64,000 nucleotides of DNA from Streptomyces sp. R28 (GCF_041052385.1 NZ_CP163439.1:2221001-2285000); one strand, 5' to 3'. Numbered from the stretch's first letter, positions 16,074 through 25,464 are shown. Numbers and translations are program-made. The notes: generated from the sequence alone by a model not told the origin.

Positions 16074-16106
16074 TGCACGGGATCCTGAAGCACCGGGAGG
16101 GCGGCC

Positions 16107-16778
16107 ATGGCAGTCACCGACGAGGCGATCGAGAAGATCAAGGGCATGATCGTCTCCGGCGCGCTGCGCCCCGGCGACCGGCTCCCCAAGGAGAGCGAGC
16201 TCGCCGCCGACCTCGGGCTCTCCCGTAACTCCCTGCGGGAGGCCGTGCGGGCCCTGTCGCTGATCCGGATCCTGGACGTACGGCAGGGCGACGGCACGTA
16301 CGTCACGAGCCTGGACCCGCAGCTGCTGCTGGAGGCGCTGAGCTTCGTCGTCGATTTCCACCGCGACGACACGGTGCTGGAGTTCCTCGCCGTGCGCCGC
16401 ATCCTGGAGCCGGCCGCCACGGCGATGGCGGCGTCGCGGATCAGCGAGCAGCAACTGGACGCGCTGGCCAACCAGTTGGACAAGCTCGGCAGCGCTCCGT
16501 CGGTGGAAGAGCTCGTCGCCAGTGACCTGGAGTTCCACCGGGGCATCGTGCAGAGCTCGGGGAACTCGGTGCTGTGCTCGCTCCTCGACGGACTGTCGGG
16601 GCCGACGACGCGGGCGCGTATCTGGCGGGGGCTGACCCAGGAGGACGCGGTGAGCCGGACCCTGCACGAGCACCGGGCGATCCTGGAGGCATTGCGGGAC
16701 CGGGACGCGGAGGCCGCGCGGTCGTGGGCGACGGTGCACATCGCGAGCGTCGAGCAGTGGTTGCGGTCGACGCTGTGA
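16107..16778 (+). CDS. GntR-family regulator, FadR/FCD subfamily
   Basis: This protein has 223 residues. The N-terminal winged helix (about residues 8-70) shows GALRPGDRLPKESELAADLG and SRNSLREAVRALSLI. The C-terminal all-helical FCD domain has the metal/ligand pattern DLEFHRGIVQSSGN and a late His in LHEHRAILEALRDRD. GGAGG precedes ATG 16107 by 6-7 nt. It follows the salvage operon in the same direction after 69 nt, with its own promoter and a palindrome that it probably binds. It could regulate the nucleoside operon, itself, or a distant locus. Confidence 0.92.
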   Translation: MAVTDEAIEKIKGMIVSGALRPGDRLPKESELAADLGLSRNSLREAVRALSLIRILDVRQGDGTYVTSLDPQLLLEALSFVVDFHRDDTVLEFLAVRRILEPAATAMAASRISEQQLDALANQLDKLGSAPSVEELVASDLEFHRGIVQSSGNSVLCSLLDGLSGPTTRARIWRGLTQEDAVSRTLHEHRAILEALRDRDAEAARSWATVHIASVEQWLRSTL

Positions 16779-16779
16779 G

Positions 16780-19248
16780 TCACTGCCTCCGGCAAAGGTC
16801 CGCTTCGGCGAGGCGGTGCTGCAGATCGATGTGGCGGAACTGGTAGACGGCGCCGGTGCGGCGCAGGACGCCCCGGTGTTCGTGGGCGTCGCTGAGAAAG
16901 GTCATGAGGTCGAAGGGCACCTTGGCGCGCAGGGCCAGGTAGCAGCGGGCGACCGCGTACCGGGGCCAGGCCGACTGGCGGATTCCGATGGCCAGCCCGG
17001 TCAGCAGCGAGGGGACCAGCCCGACCGCGTAGACCCAGTGCCGGCTCTCGGCGGGGGCCGCGCCCCACACGCCTGTCGACCCCCAGACGGCGGCGCACCA
17101 GCCCTGGGTGCCGATCACCAGGGCGCCGACCACGGCCGCCGTCAGGACGCAGGTGCCGATGGTGCGCCGGTCGTTGGCCAGGAGGGCGCGGCCGTCGACC
17201 GATGCGCCGAGGTCGACGGGGACCGTCCGCAGGCCGTTCAGGAGCAGGCAGGCCACCGCGAAGACCGCGCCCACCTGGAGTGCCGCCCAGCCCGCCGCGA
17301 CGGGGTCGGCGGGCGCGATGTACCGCCGGGTGGACCCGCCCGAGAGCACATCCGCGAGCAGGCCCTCCAGCAGGATGCTGCCGCCGAGCAGCAGCCCGCC
17401 CAGCAGCCCCCGGCAGACGCCCCGTGGACTCCAGTGCCAGCGCACCCGGGCCACGGGGCAGGCGGGGTCCGTGTCCGGGCCGTCCCTGCCGACGGCGGCG
17501 GCCGCCACGCCGTAGAGCAGGGCGCTGACGGTTCCGCAGGCGTTGTCGAAGGCGAGTCCGTAACAGATCGCGGCCGCGAGTCCGGTCGCCGGAAGCCGCC
17601 AGTCCCAGTCGGCAGGCAGCCGTAGACCGGTCCGGGCACCGCAGGCGAACCCGGAGATGATCACTCCGACGAGCGTGAGCGAACCGCCGTCGGCCAGGCG
17701 GTGCAGCACCAGGTCGGCAGGGACGCCGGGAGCGACGGCCGCCGCGCACAGCAGGGTGATCGCCAGGGTTGCCGCAAAGCCGCCCGCCGGCCCGCCGCAG
17801 ATCCCCGCGGCGACGACCCCCAGCCCGCCCCGCTCCTCCCACGCCGTGGGCGCCTGCGGCTCCTGCGCGAAGTAGTGGGTCAGCTCCATGGTCCCGCCCT
17901 CGACCAGCCACCCCAGGACGCCCAGCAGTACGCCGGCCAGCACCTGAGGCAGCACCGCCGGCACCGCGTGCCCCAGCTTCCACCACGCCACCTCGGCCGC
18001 CCCGTCCGCGCCCCGCTCCATGCGACGCGCCAGAAACCGCAACGCATGCCGTGCCTCGCCCACCGTCCACGGACACGGGCACTGCGGATGCGGCCGGTAC
18101 GCGGCGCCGACGAACGCGTCGAGCAGATGGCGCCGCACGGCGGTTCGCGTCGGGCACCGCAACAGCTCCGCCGGGTCCGGAAGCTCACCCTCCGCCTCCC
18201 CCGGCCTGGGGTTGTACACGGACCGCGCCAGGGACACCATCAGCGGGCTCCGGAGCGCACCCGCCGCCGACGCATCCGTGCGCAGCGCCGCCACCACCGG
18301 CTGCCACCGCGCCGCGGCCGGCGTATCGGCCCCGCCCGCGTCCCGCAGCAGGTACTCGGCGACGTCGTCGGCGCCGAGCGGCTCCAGCCGGATCCCCGCC
18401 ATCCCCGTGAGCCGCGCCGGCACGCCCGTCCGGGGCCGCAGCGCCGCCCGGTACTCCGCGGTCCTGCTCGACAGCACCAGCCCGCAGCCGTACGGCAACG
18501 CCTCACCGATCCGGTGCAGTGCCAACCCGCTCGTCCCGGTGGGCAGTTCGTCGAACCCGTCGAGCACCGGCAGCACCAGACGCCGGTCCAGCAGCATCCC
18601 GGCAAGCGTCGAACCCCCGTACTCACCCGGCGCCGCCGCCCCCAGCTCGGCGTGGTCCTGCACCAGCTTGCGTTCCATCCAGCCCCGCAGATCCACGGCC
18701 GACGGATCCCACGAGGCCAGGGGGAAGAGGACAGGCACCGGATCGCCCGCCGCCCGGTCCTCGATCAGCGCGAGCAGCAACCGCACGAGCAACAGGGTCT
18801 TCCCCGCCCCCGGTGCCCCCAGCACCAGCAGCCGCCGATCGGGCACGCGCCCGGCGAAGAGCGCGCCGATCTCCCCGTCCCGGCCCGCCAGCCCCTGCGT
18901 CACCTCGGCCAGGTCGGCATCCGCGCCCCGCCAGGACACCGGCAGGGGATACGGATCCGCCAGCCGCCGCACCACCGCCTCCGCCTCCCACTGCCGCCGT
19001 ACGGCGACGGCGAGGCGGTCGGCGACGACGCCGGGGTCCGCCGCCCCGGCCGCCTCGACGCGGTCCGCCCGATAGGCGCTCCACGCCAGATAGGCGCCCG
19101 CCCCGGTCGGCAGCAGTGCCGCCACCACGGCAGCCGGGTCCTGCACGTGCGGGGCGACCAGCAGCGCCCCCAGCGTGCCCGTGGCGAACAGGGTCAGATA
19201 CACGATCCCGGCGCGTCGCACGCGTGACCTGGGGGCAACTCCGCTCAT
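16780..19248 (-). CDS. Membrane-anchored NACHT-type NTPase
   Basis: This protein has 822 residues from ATG 19248 (MSGVAPRSRV); an in-frame start at 19278 would add ten. Two hydrophobic helices near residues 14-60 anchor it. A P-loop NTPase follows with Walker A GAPGAGKT (about residues 144-151), Walker B LVLPVLDGFDELP and a sensor-like LVLSSRTAEY, the layout of NACHT/STAND ATPases. The C-terminal half has about eight hydrophobic segments and a soluble tail ending YQFRHIDLQHRLAEADLC. Similar multi-spanning NACHT proteins are common in Streptomyces. Some NACHT proteins act in phage defence, but no effector domain is visible here. The 3' end abuts the convergent GntR gene. Confidence 0.85.
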   Translation of the reverse strand: MSGVAPRSRVRRAGIVYLTLFATGTLGALLVAPHVQDPAAVVAALLPTGAGAYLAWSAYRADRVEAAGAADPGVVADRLAVAVRRQWEAEAVVRRLADPYPLPVSWRGADADLAEVTQGLAGRDGEIGALFAGRVPDRRLLVLGAPGAGKTLLLVRLLLALIEDRAAGDPVPVLFPLASWDPSAVDLRGWMERKLVQDHAELGAAAPGEYGGSTLAGMLLDRRLVLPVLDGFDELPTGTSGLALHRIGEALPYGCGLVLSSRTAEYRAALRPRTGVPARLTGMAGIRLEPLGADDVAEYLLRDAGGADTPAAARWQPVVAALRTDASAAGALRSPLMVSLARSVYNPRPGEAEGELPDPAELLRCPTRTAVRRHLLDAFVGAAYRPHPQCPCPWTVGEARHALRFLARRMERGADGAAEVAWWKLGHAVPAVLPQVLAGVLLGVLGWLVEGGTMELTHYFAQEPQAPTAWEERGGLGVVAAGICGGPAGGFAATLAITLLCAAAVAPGVPADLVLHRLADGGSLTLVGVIISGFACGARTGLRLPADWDWRLPATGLAAAICYGLAFDNACGTVSALLYGVAAAAVGRDGPDTDPACPVARVRWHWSPRGVCRGLLGGLLLGGSILLEGLLADVLSGGSTRRYIAPADPVAAGWAALQVGAVFAVACLLLNGLRTVPVDLGASVDGRALLANDRRTIGTCVLTAAVVGALVIGTQGWCAAVWGSTGVWGAAPAESRHWVYAVGLVPSLLTGLAIGIRQSAWPRYAVARCYLALRAKVPFDLMTFLSDAHEHRGVLRRTGAVYQFRHIDLQHRLAEADLCRRQ

Positions 19249-19496
19249 CCGTCGAACAGTTCCGCACCCACGGGGCACCGGGCGGCCGATCGCCCGATCG
19301 CCACACGAGTGGGTGATACCGCCCGACCTGCCCCGCCGCTCGCCATTCGTCGGACATCGGATCTCTAGTGGGTGTTCCGGGGTGGCGAACGGGGCAGTGA
19401 TCCGTTCACTCCCCCGTGCAAGGGGGCTGCGGGCGCCCCCGCCGCACGCCGTAAGGTTGGGTGGTCAAGCGAGGGCACGTCGGAAGGAGGCACTGG

Positions 19497-20480
19497 GTGA
19501 TCGAGCTCGAGGGGGTTCCCGAGCTGATCGACCCGGTCATGGTGGCCGCGTTCGAGGGCTGGAACGATGCCGGCGACGCCGCCTCCACCGCGGTCGCGCA
19601 TCTGGACAGGGAGTGGAAGGGCGAGGTGTTCGCGGCGCTGGACGCCGAGGACTACTACGACTTCCAGGTCAACCGCCCCACGGTGTGGATCGACGCCGGG
19701 GTGAGGAAGATCACTTGGCCGACGACAAGGTTGTCGGTGGTCCGCGTCGGCGGCGAGAAGCCACGTGATCTCGTACTCGTCCGAGGTATCGAACCGTCCA
19801 TGCGGTGGCGCTCGTTCTGCAACGAGCTGCTCGGCTTCGCGCACGAGCTGGGCGTGGAGCTGGTGGTCATCCTGGGCGCTCTGCTCGGCGACACCCCGCA
19901 CACCCGCCCGGTCCCGATCAGCGGCACCACGTCCGACACGGACCTGGCTCGCCGGATGGATCTGGAGGAGACCAAGTACGAGGGCCCCACGGGCATCGTC
20001 GGCGTCCTCCAGGAGGCATGCACGCACGCCGGCGTACCGGCGGTGTCACTGTGGGCCGCCGTACCGCACTACGTCTCGCAGCCGCCCAACCCGAAGGCGA
20101 CGCTGGCCCTCCTCAACCGTCTGGAGGACCTGATCGACGTGCGCATCCCGCTGGGCGAACTGCCCGAGGACGCGCGCGCCTGGCAGGTCGGCGTGGACCA
20201 GCTGGCCGCCGAGGACAGCGAGGTCGCCGAGTACGTGCAGTCGCTGGAGGAGGCCCGGGACACCGCGGAGCTGCCGGAAGCGTCGGGCGAGGCGATCGCC
20301 CGCGAGTTCGAGCGGTATCTGCGCAGACGGGACGGCGGCGGTCCGTCGGCCGGCGGGCACGCCACGGCGGACGGCGGGGAGGCCGGGCCCTTCCTGAGGG
20401 ACAACCCGAGCGGCCGGGCGAAGCCGCCCAAGCCGCCGAAGCCGAGCGGCACGGACGACGAGGAGTCGTCGGAGGAGTGA
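19497..20480 (+). CDS. PAC2-family (proteasome assembly chaperone-like) protein
   Basis: This protein has 327 residues. The fold is recognised from VMVAAFEGWNDAGDAAS, FYDFQVNRP-like YYDFQVNRPTVW, and GALLGDTPHTRPVPISGTTSD. Actinobacterial PAC2 proteins are conserved but their role is not established; a link with the 20S proteasome is assumed from the eukaryotic relatives. GTG 19497 is chosen because GGAAGGAGG lies 6 nt before it and family members start at IELEGVPEL. The last 60 residues are a low-complexity Gly/Pro/Lys/Glu tail (AKPPKPPKPSG). It faces the Tat-exported protein gene, with a shared terminator between them. Confidence 0.9.
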   Translation: MIELEGVPELIDPVMVAAFEGWNDAGDAASTAVAHLDREWKGEVFAALDAEDYYDFQVNRPTVWIDAGVRKITWPTTRLSVVRVGGEKPRDLVLVRGIEPSMRWRSFCNELLGFAHELGVELVVILGALLGDTPHTRPVPISGTTSDTDLARRMDLEETKYEGPTGIVGVLQEACTHAGVPAVSLWAAVPHYVSQPPNPKATLALLNRLEDLIDVRIPLGELPEDARAWQVGVDQLAAEDSEVAEYVQSLEEARDTAELPEASGEAIAREFERYLRRRDGGGPSAGGHATADGGEAGPFLRDNPSGRAKPPKPPKPSGTDDEESSEE

Positions 20481-20484
20481 GGAG

Positions 20485-20513
20485 GAGGGCGGTGCGCCGG
20501 GCGCACCGCCCTC
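20485..20513. terminator. Hairpin terminator between convergent genes
   Basis: GAGGGCGGTGCGC and GCGCACCGCCCTC form a perfect 13-bp stem around CGG, 5 nt after the PAC2 stop and 26 nt before the stop of the opposing gene. It can act in both directions. Confidence 0.8.
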
Positions 20514-20538
20514 GTCCGTCCCGCGGGGACGGGGCTCG

Positions 20539-21513
20539 TTACGCCGGCACGGAGATCACGTCGTACGTCGTCTCGGGCGTCGGTGTCGTGGTGAAGCGCG
20601 CGTTGGGCAGGTAGAGGCGGCCCTGATGGGCGGCCACCGTGGTCGGCACGTCGAACAGCGGGTCGGTGATGCGGCGCCGGAAGACGCCGCTGCGGCCGTC
20701 GGCGGCCAGCTGGAACACGTCGACGGCGTTCTGCCGGTTCTGCACGACGTACAGCGTGCGCCCGTTCAGCAGCAGGCCGTCGCCGTTGGTGAGCGGGGCC
20801 GCGTCGCCGAGGTCGACGAGCTCGGTGACGCCGGTGCGCGGGTTCACGCGGTGCAGGCCGCCGACCCCGGACTGCACGACCAGGAGCGCCGAGCCGTCGG
20901 GGGTGCGGGTGATGCCGTTGGCGTTGACGACCTCGCCGGCGACCTGGCTCCAGTCGCCGCCCAGCGTGACCGTCACGACGTCGTCCGCGTCCGGCAGTTC
21001 GCCGTGCCTGCCGAGCGGCAGGGCGTACAGCGCGGGCTGGAAGGAGTCGGTGAACCAGGCCGTGCGCGAGGTCAGGAACACGTCGTTGGCGAAGGTCGGG
21101 GTCGCCGTGGTGAGGACGTACGAGGCGAGGATCGCGCCGGTACGGGCGTCCACGACGCGGGCGCCCTGGCCGCGTCCGGCGACGAACAGACGTCCCCGGT
21201 CGTCGAGTTTGAGGCCTACGGAGGGCGTGCCCGGGCCCGTGGAGATGATGCCGCCCTCGCCGGTGCGCAGGTCGGCGCGGTAGATCGAGCCGTCGCCGAG
21301 GGAGCCGAGATAGGCGTACGGTCCGCCGCCGATGGTGATGCCCTCCGGGCGGAAGCCGTTCGGGAGGCGGATCACCGCGGGCCGGGTCTTTCCGGCCGCT
21401 GCCGCGGAGGTGCCGGCGGACCCGACGAGTACGGCACCGGCGGTGGCGGCGCCGGCCGTGAGGAGTCTGCGGCGGGTGGGCTGAGGTGCGAAGGAGCGGT
21501 GTTCGGGGGCCAC
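20539..21513 (-). CDS. Tat-exported SMP-30/gluconolactonase-like beta-propeller protein
   Basis: This protein has 324 residues. A twin-arginine signal (TRRRLLTAGAATAGAVLVG, residues about 13-31) with AxA-type cleavage near SAAAAG indicates export in folded form. The mature part has repeated beta-blade motifs such as FRPEGITIGGGPYAYLGSL, GLKLDDRGRLFVAG, NGITRTPDGSALLVV and LNGRTLYVVQN, the pattern of SMP-30/NHL-type six-bladed propellers. Enzyme activity cannot be assigned. GTG 21513 is chosen for the AAGGA 6 nt upstream and the correctly placed Tat motif. Confidence 0.8.
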   Translation of the reverse strand: MAPEHRSFAPQPTRRRLLTAGAATAGAVLVGSAGTSAAAAGKTRPAVIRLPNGFRPEGITIGGGPYAYLGSLGDGSIYRADLRTGEGGIISTGPGTPSVGLKLDDRGRLFVAGRGQGARVVDARTGAILASYVLTTATPTFANDVFLTSRTAWFTDSFQPALYALPLGRHGELPDADDVVTVTLGGDWSQVAGEVVNANGITRTPDGSALLVVQSGVGGLHRVNPRTGVTELVDLGDAAPLTNGDGLLLNGRTLYVVQNRQNAVDVFQLAADGRSGVFRRRITDPLFDVPTTVAAHQGRLYLPNARFTTTPTPETTYDVISVPA

Positions 21514-21822
21514 TGTGCGTCCTTCCGCGGACAGGACCGGCCAACAGCTGGTCCAACGGTCAACTGACTCGTCCACCCCATCACACGCCGAGCGCCTCCG
21601 CAGCCGTAGACAGCCTCTCGACAGCGACTGGACACATCTGGCCCGTATATGGCGTGCCATCTCTTTCAGGCCGGATTGCACACGGTGCCCAATTCAACTT
21701 GTTTCAAACCGACTTGGCGAAAGAAGCCTGGACGGACCGGTCCGGGCGTGCTTGGTTGTCCTGCGAAGGCGCGCCGCACCACCCGCACTTGGTACCCACA
21801 GGACCGAAGGGAGCGGCAGACG
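21514..21822. other. 309-nt divergent intergenic region
   Basis: This region separates the Tat-exported protein gene (minus) from the subtilisin gene (plus). It is less GC-rich than its surroundings near 21640-21725. TTGCAC with TTGTTT 17 nt later is the best promoter-like pair for the plus strand but matches weakly. No RNA gene, repeat or convincing small ORF was found. Confidence 0.5.
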
Positions 21823-23547
21823 ATGAGCGACCAGGCACAGCCGGCGCAGGGCCCGGGAGCGTCCGGGCCGGGGCCCGACGGAGCGGGATTCACCTATCGA
21901 GGAGCCGAGCAGGAACTGATCGTCGTCGCCCGCCCTCAGGCCAGGCTGCGCGCCCAGGCCGAGGGCGTCCGGTCGGCGGCGGGCGCCGACATGTCGGCCC
22001 TCAACATGTTCCTCACCGACGAACAACTCGCGCTGGAGCCGCTGTTCGGCAGCGAGGAGCGGCTTGAGCAGGCCACCGGCACCGAGGACGTGCCCGACCT
22101 CGCGCTGTTCTACCGGGTGCGCGGCGGTCAGAGCCGCGCCGAGGAGCTGCGGGCGCGCATCGCCGCGCTGCCGGGGATCGACTCGGCCTATGTGAAGCCG
22201 GGAGCGGTGCCGGCCGTTCTCGGGAAGATCGGGGAGGACAGCGGGCGCCTGAAGGAGGGTGCGCCGGTCACCCCCGACTACAGCGGCCGGCAGGGCTATC
22301 TGCGGCCGGCGCCCGAGGGCGTCGACGCGCACTGGGCCTGGCAGCGCCCCGGCGGCACCGGTCAGGGCGTGACCGTGATCGACGTGGAGGGCTCCTGGCA
22401 GCTGGGCCACGAGGACCTGGCGGCCAAGCTGGCCGGCGTCGTCGTCGGCACCCCGCTGTCCGACGTCGCCTGGCGCAACCACGGCACCGCCGTGATCGGG
22501 GTGATCGGCGGCGACCGGGGCGAGTACGGCATCACCGGCATCGCGCCGGACGCGGTGACCGCGGCCGCGTCCTTCCAGGGCATCGGCACGGCGGCCGCGA
22601 TCCACGCGGCGGCCGACCGGCTCGGCCCCGGCGACATCGTGCTGATCGAACTGCACCGCCCGGGGCCCCGGTTCGAGTACGCCGACCGCGACGACCAGCG
22701 CGGCTACATCGCGCTCGAGTGGTGGCCGGACGACCTCGCCGCCATCCGCCACGCCACCGCCAAGGGCGTCCTCGTGGTGGCCGCCGCGGGCAACGGCGCC
22801 GAGTCCCTGGACGACGCGGCCTACGAGCGCCGCCCGGACGGATTCCCCGAGTCGTGGCGCAACCCGTTCAACCCCTCCAACCCGTCCTCCGGCGCCGTCC
22901 TGGTCGGTGCGGGCGCCCCGCCGCCCGGCACGCACGGCCGCGACCACGGCCCGGACCGCTCACGGCTCGCCTTCTCCAACTACGGCGCCCGGGTGGACGC
23001 GCAGGGCTGGGGGCGCGAGGTGACGACGACCGGCGGCTTCTGGGACAAGCCCGGCGATCTGCAGGGCGGGCCCGAGGAGATCGCCTGGTACACCGACACG
23101 TTCTCGGGGACGTCGTCCGCCTCCCCGGTGGTGGTCGGCGCGCTGGCCGCGCTGCAGGGGATACTCCAGGCGGCCGGTCAGCAGCCGATGTCCCCGGAGC
23201 GTGCGCGTGCGGTGCTGCGGGCCACCGGCTCCCCGCAGCAGGACGCGCCGGGCCGGCCCGCCTCCCAGCGGATCGGCCACCGGCCCGACATCAAGGCGGC
23301 GGTGACGCATCTGGTGCCGCAGGCGGTCGGCTCGGGCAAGGCCGAGCGGTACTGGGACGAGCTGCTGCCGTATCCGCGTGAACTTCCGCCCAGGCTCCGG
23401 CTGTTCGTGGCCGGCGAGTGGCGCAACCTCAATCATCCGTCCCCGGAGATCCGCCAGGCGGTCCACACCGCCTTCGCGGGGGGACGGCCCGATGTCCGAG
23501 TGTGGTTCTCGGACGACGAGATCGTCGGCCTGGTGATCACCGGCTGA
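21823..23547 (+). CDS. Intracellular subtilisin-like serine protease (S8) with novel C-terminal domain
   Basis: This protein has 574 residues and no signal peptide or membrane segment, so it is predicted cytoplasmic. A propeptide-like region (about residues 80-125, FYRVRGG...LPGIDSAYVKPG) precedes the peptidase domain. The catalytic triad is visible as Asp in VTVIDVEGSW, His in WRNHGTAVIG and Ser in FSGTSSASPVVVGALAAL. The C terminus from Trp533 (WRNLNHPSP...AFAGG...VRVWFS) matches, without gaps, the C terminus of the next gene's Gln-rich product: 13 identities in 31 positions. ATG 21823 follows a purine run (gaagggagcgg). The two genes are 35 nt apart. The function of the pair is unknown. 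Confidence 0.88.
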   Translation: MSDQAQPAQGPGASGPGPDGAGFTYRGAEQELIVVARPQARLRAQAEGVRSAAGADMSALNMFLTDEQLALEPLFGSEERLEQATGTEDVPDLALFYRVRGGQSRAEELRARIAALPGIDSAYVKPGAVPAVLGKIGEDSGRLKEGAPVTPDYSGRQGYLRPAPEGVDAHWAWQRPGGTGQGVTVIDVEGSWQLGHEDLAAKLAGVVVGTPLSDVAWRNHGTAVIGVIGGDRGEYGITGIAPDAVTAAASFQGIGTAAAIHAAADRLGPGDIVLIELHRPGPRFEYADRDDQRGYIALEWWPDDLAAIRHATAKGVLVVAAAGNGAESLDDAAYERRPDGFPESWRNPFNPSNPSSGAVLVGAGAPPPGTHGRDHGPDRSRLAFSNYGARVDAQGWGREVTTTGGFWDKPGDLQGGPEEIAWYTDTFSGTSSASPVVVGALAALQGILQAAGQQPMSPERARAVLRATGSPQQDAPGRPASQRIGHRPDIKAAVTHLVPQAVGSGKAERYWDELLPYPRELPPRLRLFVAGEWRNLNHPSPEIRQAVHTAFAGGRPDVRVWFSDDEIVGLVITG

Positions 23548-23582
23548 CGCAGCCCATCACATCAAGGGAAGGTGACACCCGT

Positions 23583-24167
23583 ATGAGCACCACCCCGCAG
23601 ATGAGTCACATGGGACAACAGCAGGGCCAGCAGTTCCCGAGCACGTCGCCGTACCAGCAGCAGCCGTTCGGCCAGCACCAGGGCTACGGCCAGCAGCAGC
23701 CGTACGGCATGAGCGGCTCCCTGGAGCAGCTCCAGCAGCTCGGCCAGCAGCAGCCGTTCCAGCAGCTGCTGCAGCAACTGCAGCAGCTCGGGCAGCCGCA
23801 GCAGGGCCAGCAGGGCTACGGCCAGCAGCAGGGCGACCAGCAGCAACAGCAGGCCGAGCAACAGCTGATGCAGCTGGTGCAGCAGGTCACGCAGGCCGCG
23901 CTCCAGCAGGTCTCCCAGCAGGTGCAGTCCCAGGTTCTCCAGGCCGGCGTGGCGAACGGCTACATCGACATCGTCCAGCCGCTCCCGGGACAACCGCAGC
24001 AGATCTTCCTGCGCTTCCCGAACAACGTGTTCCGGGTCCTCAACAACCCGAACCCGCAGACCCACGACGAGGTGCAGGAGGCCTTCGCGTTCGGCCAGCA
24101 GGTCATCGGCGTCTGGGACAGCGGCTCACCGCAGATCCTGCGCAGCATCCAGATCCGCAAGCTCTGA
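23583..24167 (+). CDS. Gln-rich low-complexity protein sharing a C-terminal domain with the upstream protease
   Basis: This protein has 194 residues. Residues about 10-120 are dominated by Gln with Gly, Pro, Tyr and Leu (GQQQPYGM, QQLGQQQPFQQLLQQLQQLG), a prion-like composition with amphipathic Leu/Gln helices. The C-terminal 75 residues are ordered: ANGYIDIVQPLPGQPQQIFL, then FRVLNNPNP...AFAFG...GVWDS from Phe150, and RSIQIRKL at the end. This segment aligns with the protease C terminus (residues 533-563). There is no signal peptide. AAGGTGA precedes the ATG. A strong terminator follows. It may be a substrate, scaffold or regulatory partner of the protease; none of these is demonstrated. Confidence 0.75.
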   Translation: MSTTPQMSHMGQQQGQQFPSTSPYQQQPFGQHQGYGQQQPYGMSGSLEQLQQLGQQQPFQQLLQQLQQLGQPQQGQQGYGQQQGDQQQQQAEQQLMQLVQQVTQAALQQVSQQVQSQVLQAGVANGYIDIVQPLPGQPQQIFLRFPNNVFRVLNNPNPQTHDEVQEAFAFGQQVIGVWDSGSPQILRSIQIRKL

Positions 24168-24185
24168 TCGGCACGTGAACCAAAA

Positions 24186-24214
24186 GGCGCTTCCTCCCGC
24201 CGGGAGGAAGCGCC
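24186..24214. terminator. Strong bidirectional hairpin terminator
   Basis: GGCGCTTCCTCCC and GGGAGGAAGCGCC pair perfectly over 13 bp around GCC. It lies between the convergent Gln-rich protein gene and mshC. Confidence 0.9.
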
Positions 24215-24234
24215 CTCTCTCGGGTTCGACGTGG

Positions 24235-25464
24235 CTACAGAGCGACGCCCAGCAAGGCGTCCACGGTCCGCGACACGACACCGGGGGCGCCGATGTCCGT
24301 GCCGCCCTGCTCGTGCTGGAGCTCGGCCCAGCGGTCGACCGCGGCGAGCGCGGCCGGGGCGTCGAGGTCGTTCGCGAGGGCCTCGCGGATCTCCTCGACG
24401 AGCGCGTCGGCGGGCGGCCCGTCGGGCCGGGACACGGCGGCACGCCAGCGGTCGAGGCGGACGACGGCGTCCTGGAGCACCTGGTCGGTCCACTCCCAGT
24501 CGGCCCGGTAGTGGTGGGCGAGGAGGGCGAGCCGGATGGCGGCGGGGTCGACGCCGTCGCGCCGCAGCTGCGAGACGAAGACCAGATTCCCCTTGGACTT
24601 GGACATCTTCTCGCCGTGCAGGGCGACCATGCCTGCGTGGACGTACGCCTTGGCCATGGGGAACTCGCCGGTCAGCACCTGGGCGTGCGAGGCACCCATC
24701 TCGTGGTGCGGGAAGGCGAGGTCGGAGCCGCCGCCCTGGACGTCGAAGCCCATGCCGAGGTGGTCGAGGGCGATGGCGACGCACTCGATGTGCCAGCCGG
24801 GCCGACCGCGCCCGAGCGAGCCGCCGTCCCAGCTGGGCTCGCCCTCGCGGGCGGCCATCCACAGCATCGGGTCGAGCGGGTTCTTCTTGCCCGGACGGTC
24901 CGGGTCGCCGCCGCGCTCGGCGGACAGCAGTCGCATCGCGGCGGCGTCGAGTCCCGACACCTTGCCGAAGTCGGGGTCGGACTCGACGGAGAAGTAGATG
25001 TCCCCCTCCAGCTCGTACGCGGCGCCGGCGTCCCTCAGACGCTCGACGAGCGGCACGATGCCGGGTATGGCCTCGACGGCGCCGACGTAGTGCTGCGGGG
25101 GCAGCATGCGCAGGGCGGTCATGTCCTCGCGGAAGAGGGCGGTCTCCTTCTCGGCGAGGGCGACCCAGTCGATGTTGTCGCGCGTCGCCCGTTCCAGCAG
25201 CGGATCGTCGACGTCGGTGACGTTCTGGACGTAGTGAACCTGCCGCTTGGTGTCGAGCCACACGCGCTGCACGAGGTCGAACGCGTTGTAGGTCGCCGCG
25301 TGACCCAGGTGGGTCGCGTCGTACGGGGTGATGCCGCAGACGTAGATACGGGCGACGGGACCGGGGTCGAGGGTGACCAGACCGCCGGTCGCGGTGTCGT
25401 GGATCCTCAGGTCGCGGCCCTGACCAGGCAGGGCGGGGACCTCAGAAGCGGGCCAGGCATACAT
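24235..25464 (-). CDS. mshC: Cysteine:1D-myo-inositol 2-amino-2-deoxy-alpha-D-glucopyranoside ligase (mycothiol synthesis)
   Basis: This is a class-I cysteinyl-tRNA-synthetase paralogue of 409 residues that ligates cysteine to GlcN-Ins in an ATP-dependent step of mycothiol biosynthesis. It has the HIGH-equivalent [13 protein letters not shown], the zinc/cysteine site [21 protein letters not shown] and the KMSKSKGN loop. It lacks the tRNA-binding C-terminal domain of CysS, as expected for MshC. It is the last gene of a minus-strand series: phosphomutase, DUF3090, SCO1664-like, mshC. ATG 25464 starts [10 protein letters not shown], typical for the family. Confidence 0.95.
   Translation of the reverse strand: MYAWPASEVPALPGQGRDLRIHDTATGGLVTLDPGPVARIYVCGITPYDATHLGHAATYNAFDLVQRVWLDTKRQVHYVQNVTDVDDPLLERATRDNIDWVALAEKETALFREDMTALRMLPPQHYVGAVEAIPGIVPLVERLRDAGAAYELEGDIYFSVESDPDFGKVSGLDAAAMRLLSAERGGDPDRPGKKNPLDPMLWMAAREGEPSWDGGSLGRGRPGWHIECVAIALDHLGMGFDVQGGGSDLAFPHHEMGASHAQVLTGEFPMAKAYVHAGMVALHGEKMSKSKGNLVFVSQLRRDGVDPAAIRLALLAHHYRADWEWTDQVLQDAVVRLDRWRAAVSRPDGPPADALVEEIREALANDLDAPAALAAVDRWAELQHEQGGTDIGAPGVVSRTVDALLGVAL

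Noticed and set aside
19340..19358. GGACATCGGATCTC, similar to the GntR operator 13-mer, upstream of the NACHT-type gene.
   Set aside because: The right half-site is broken (ATCTC and not ATGTC), so the palindrome is lost.
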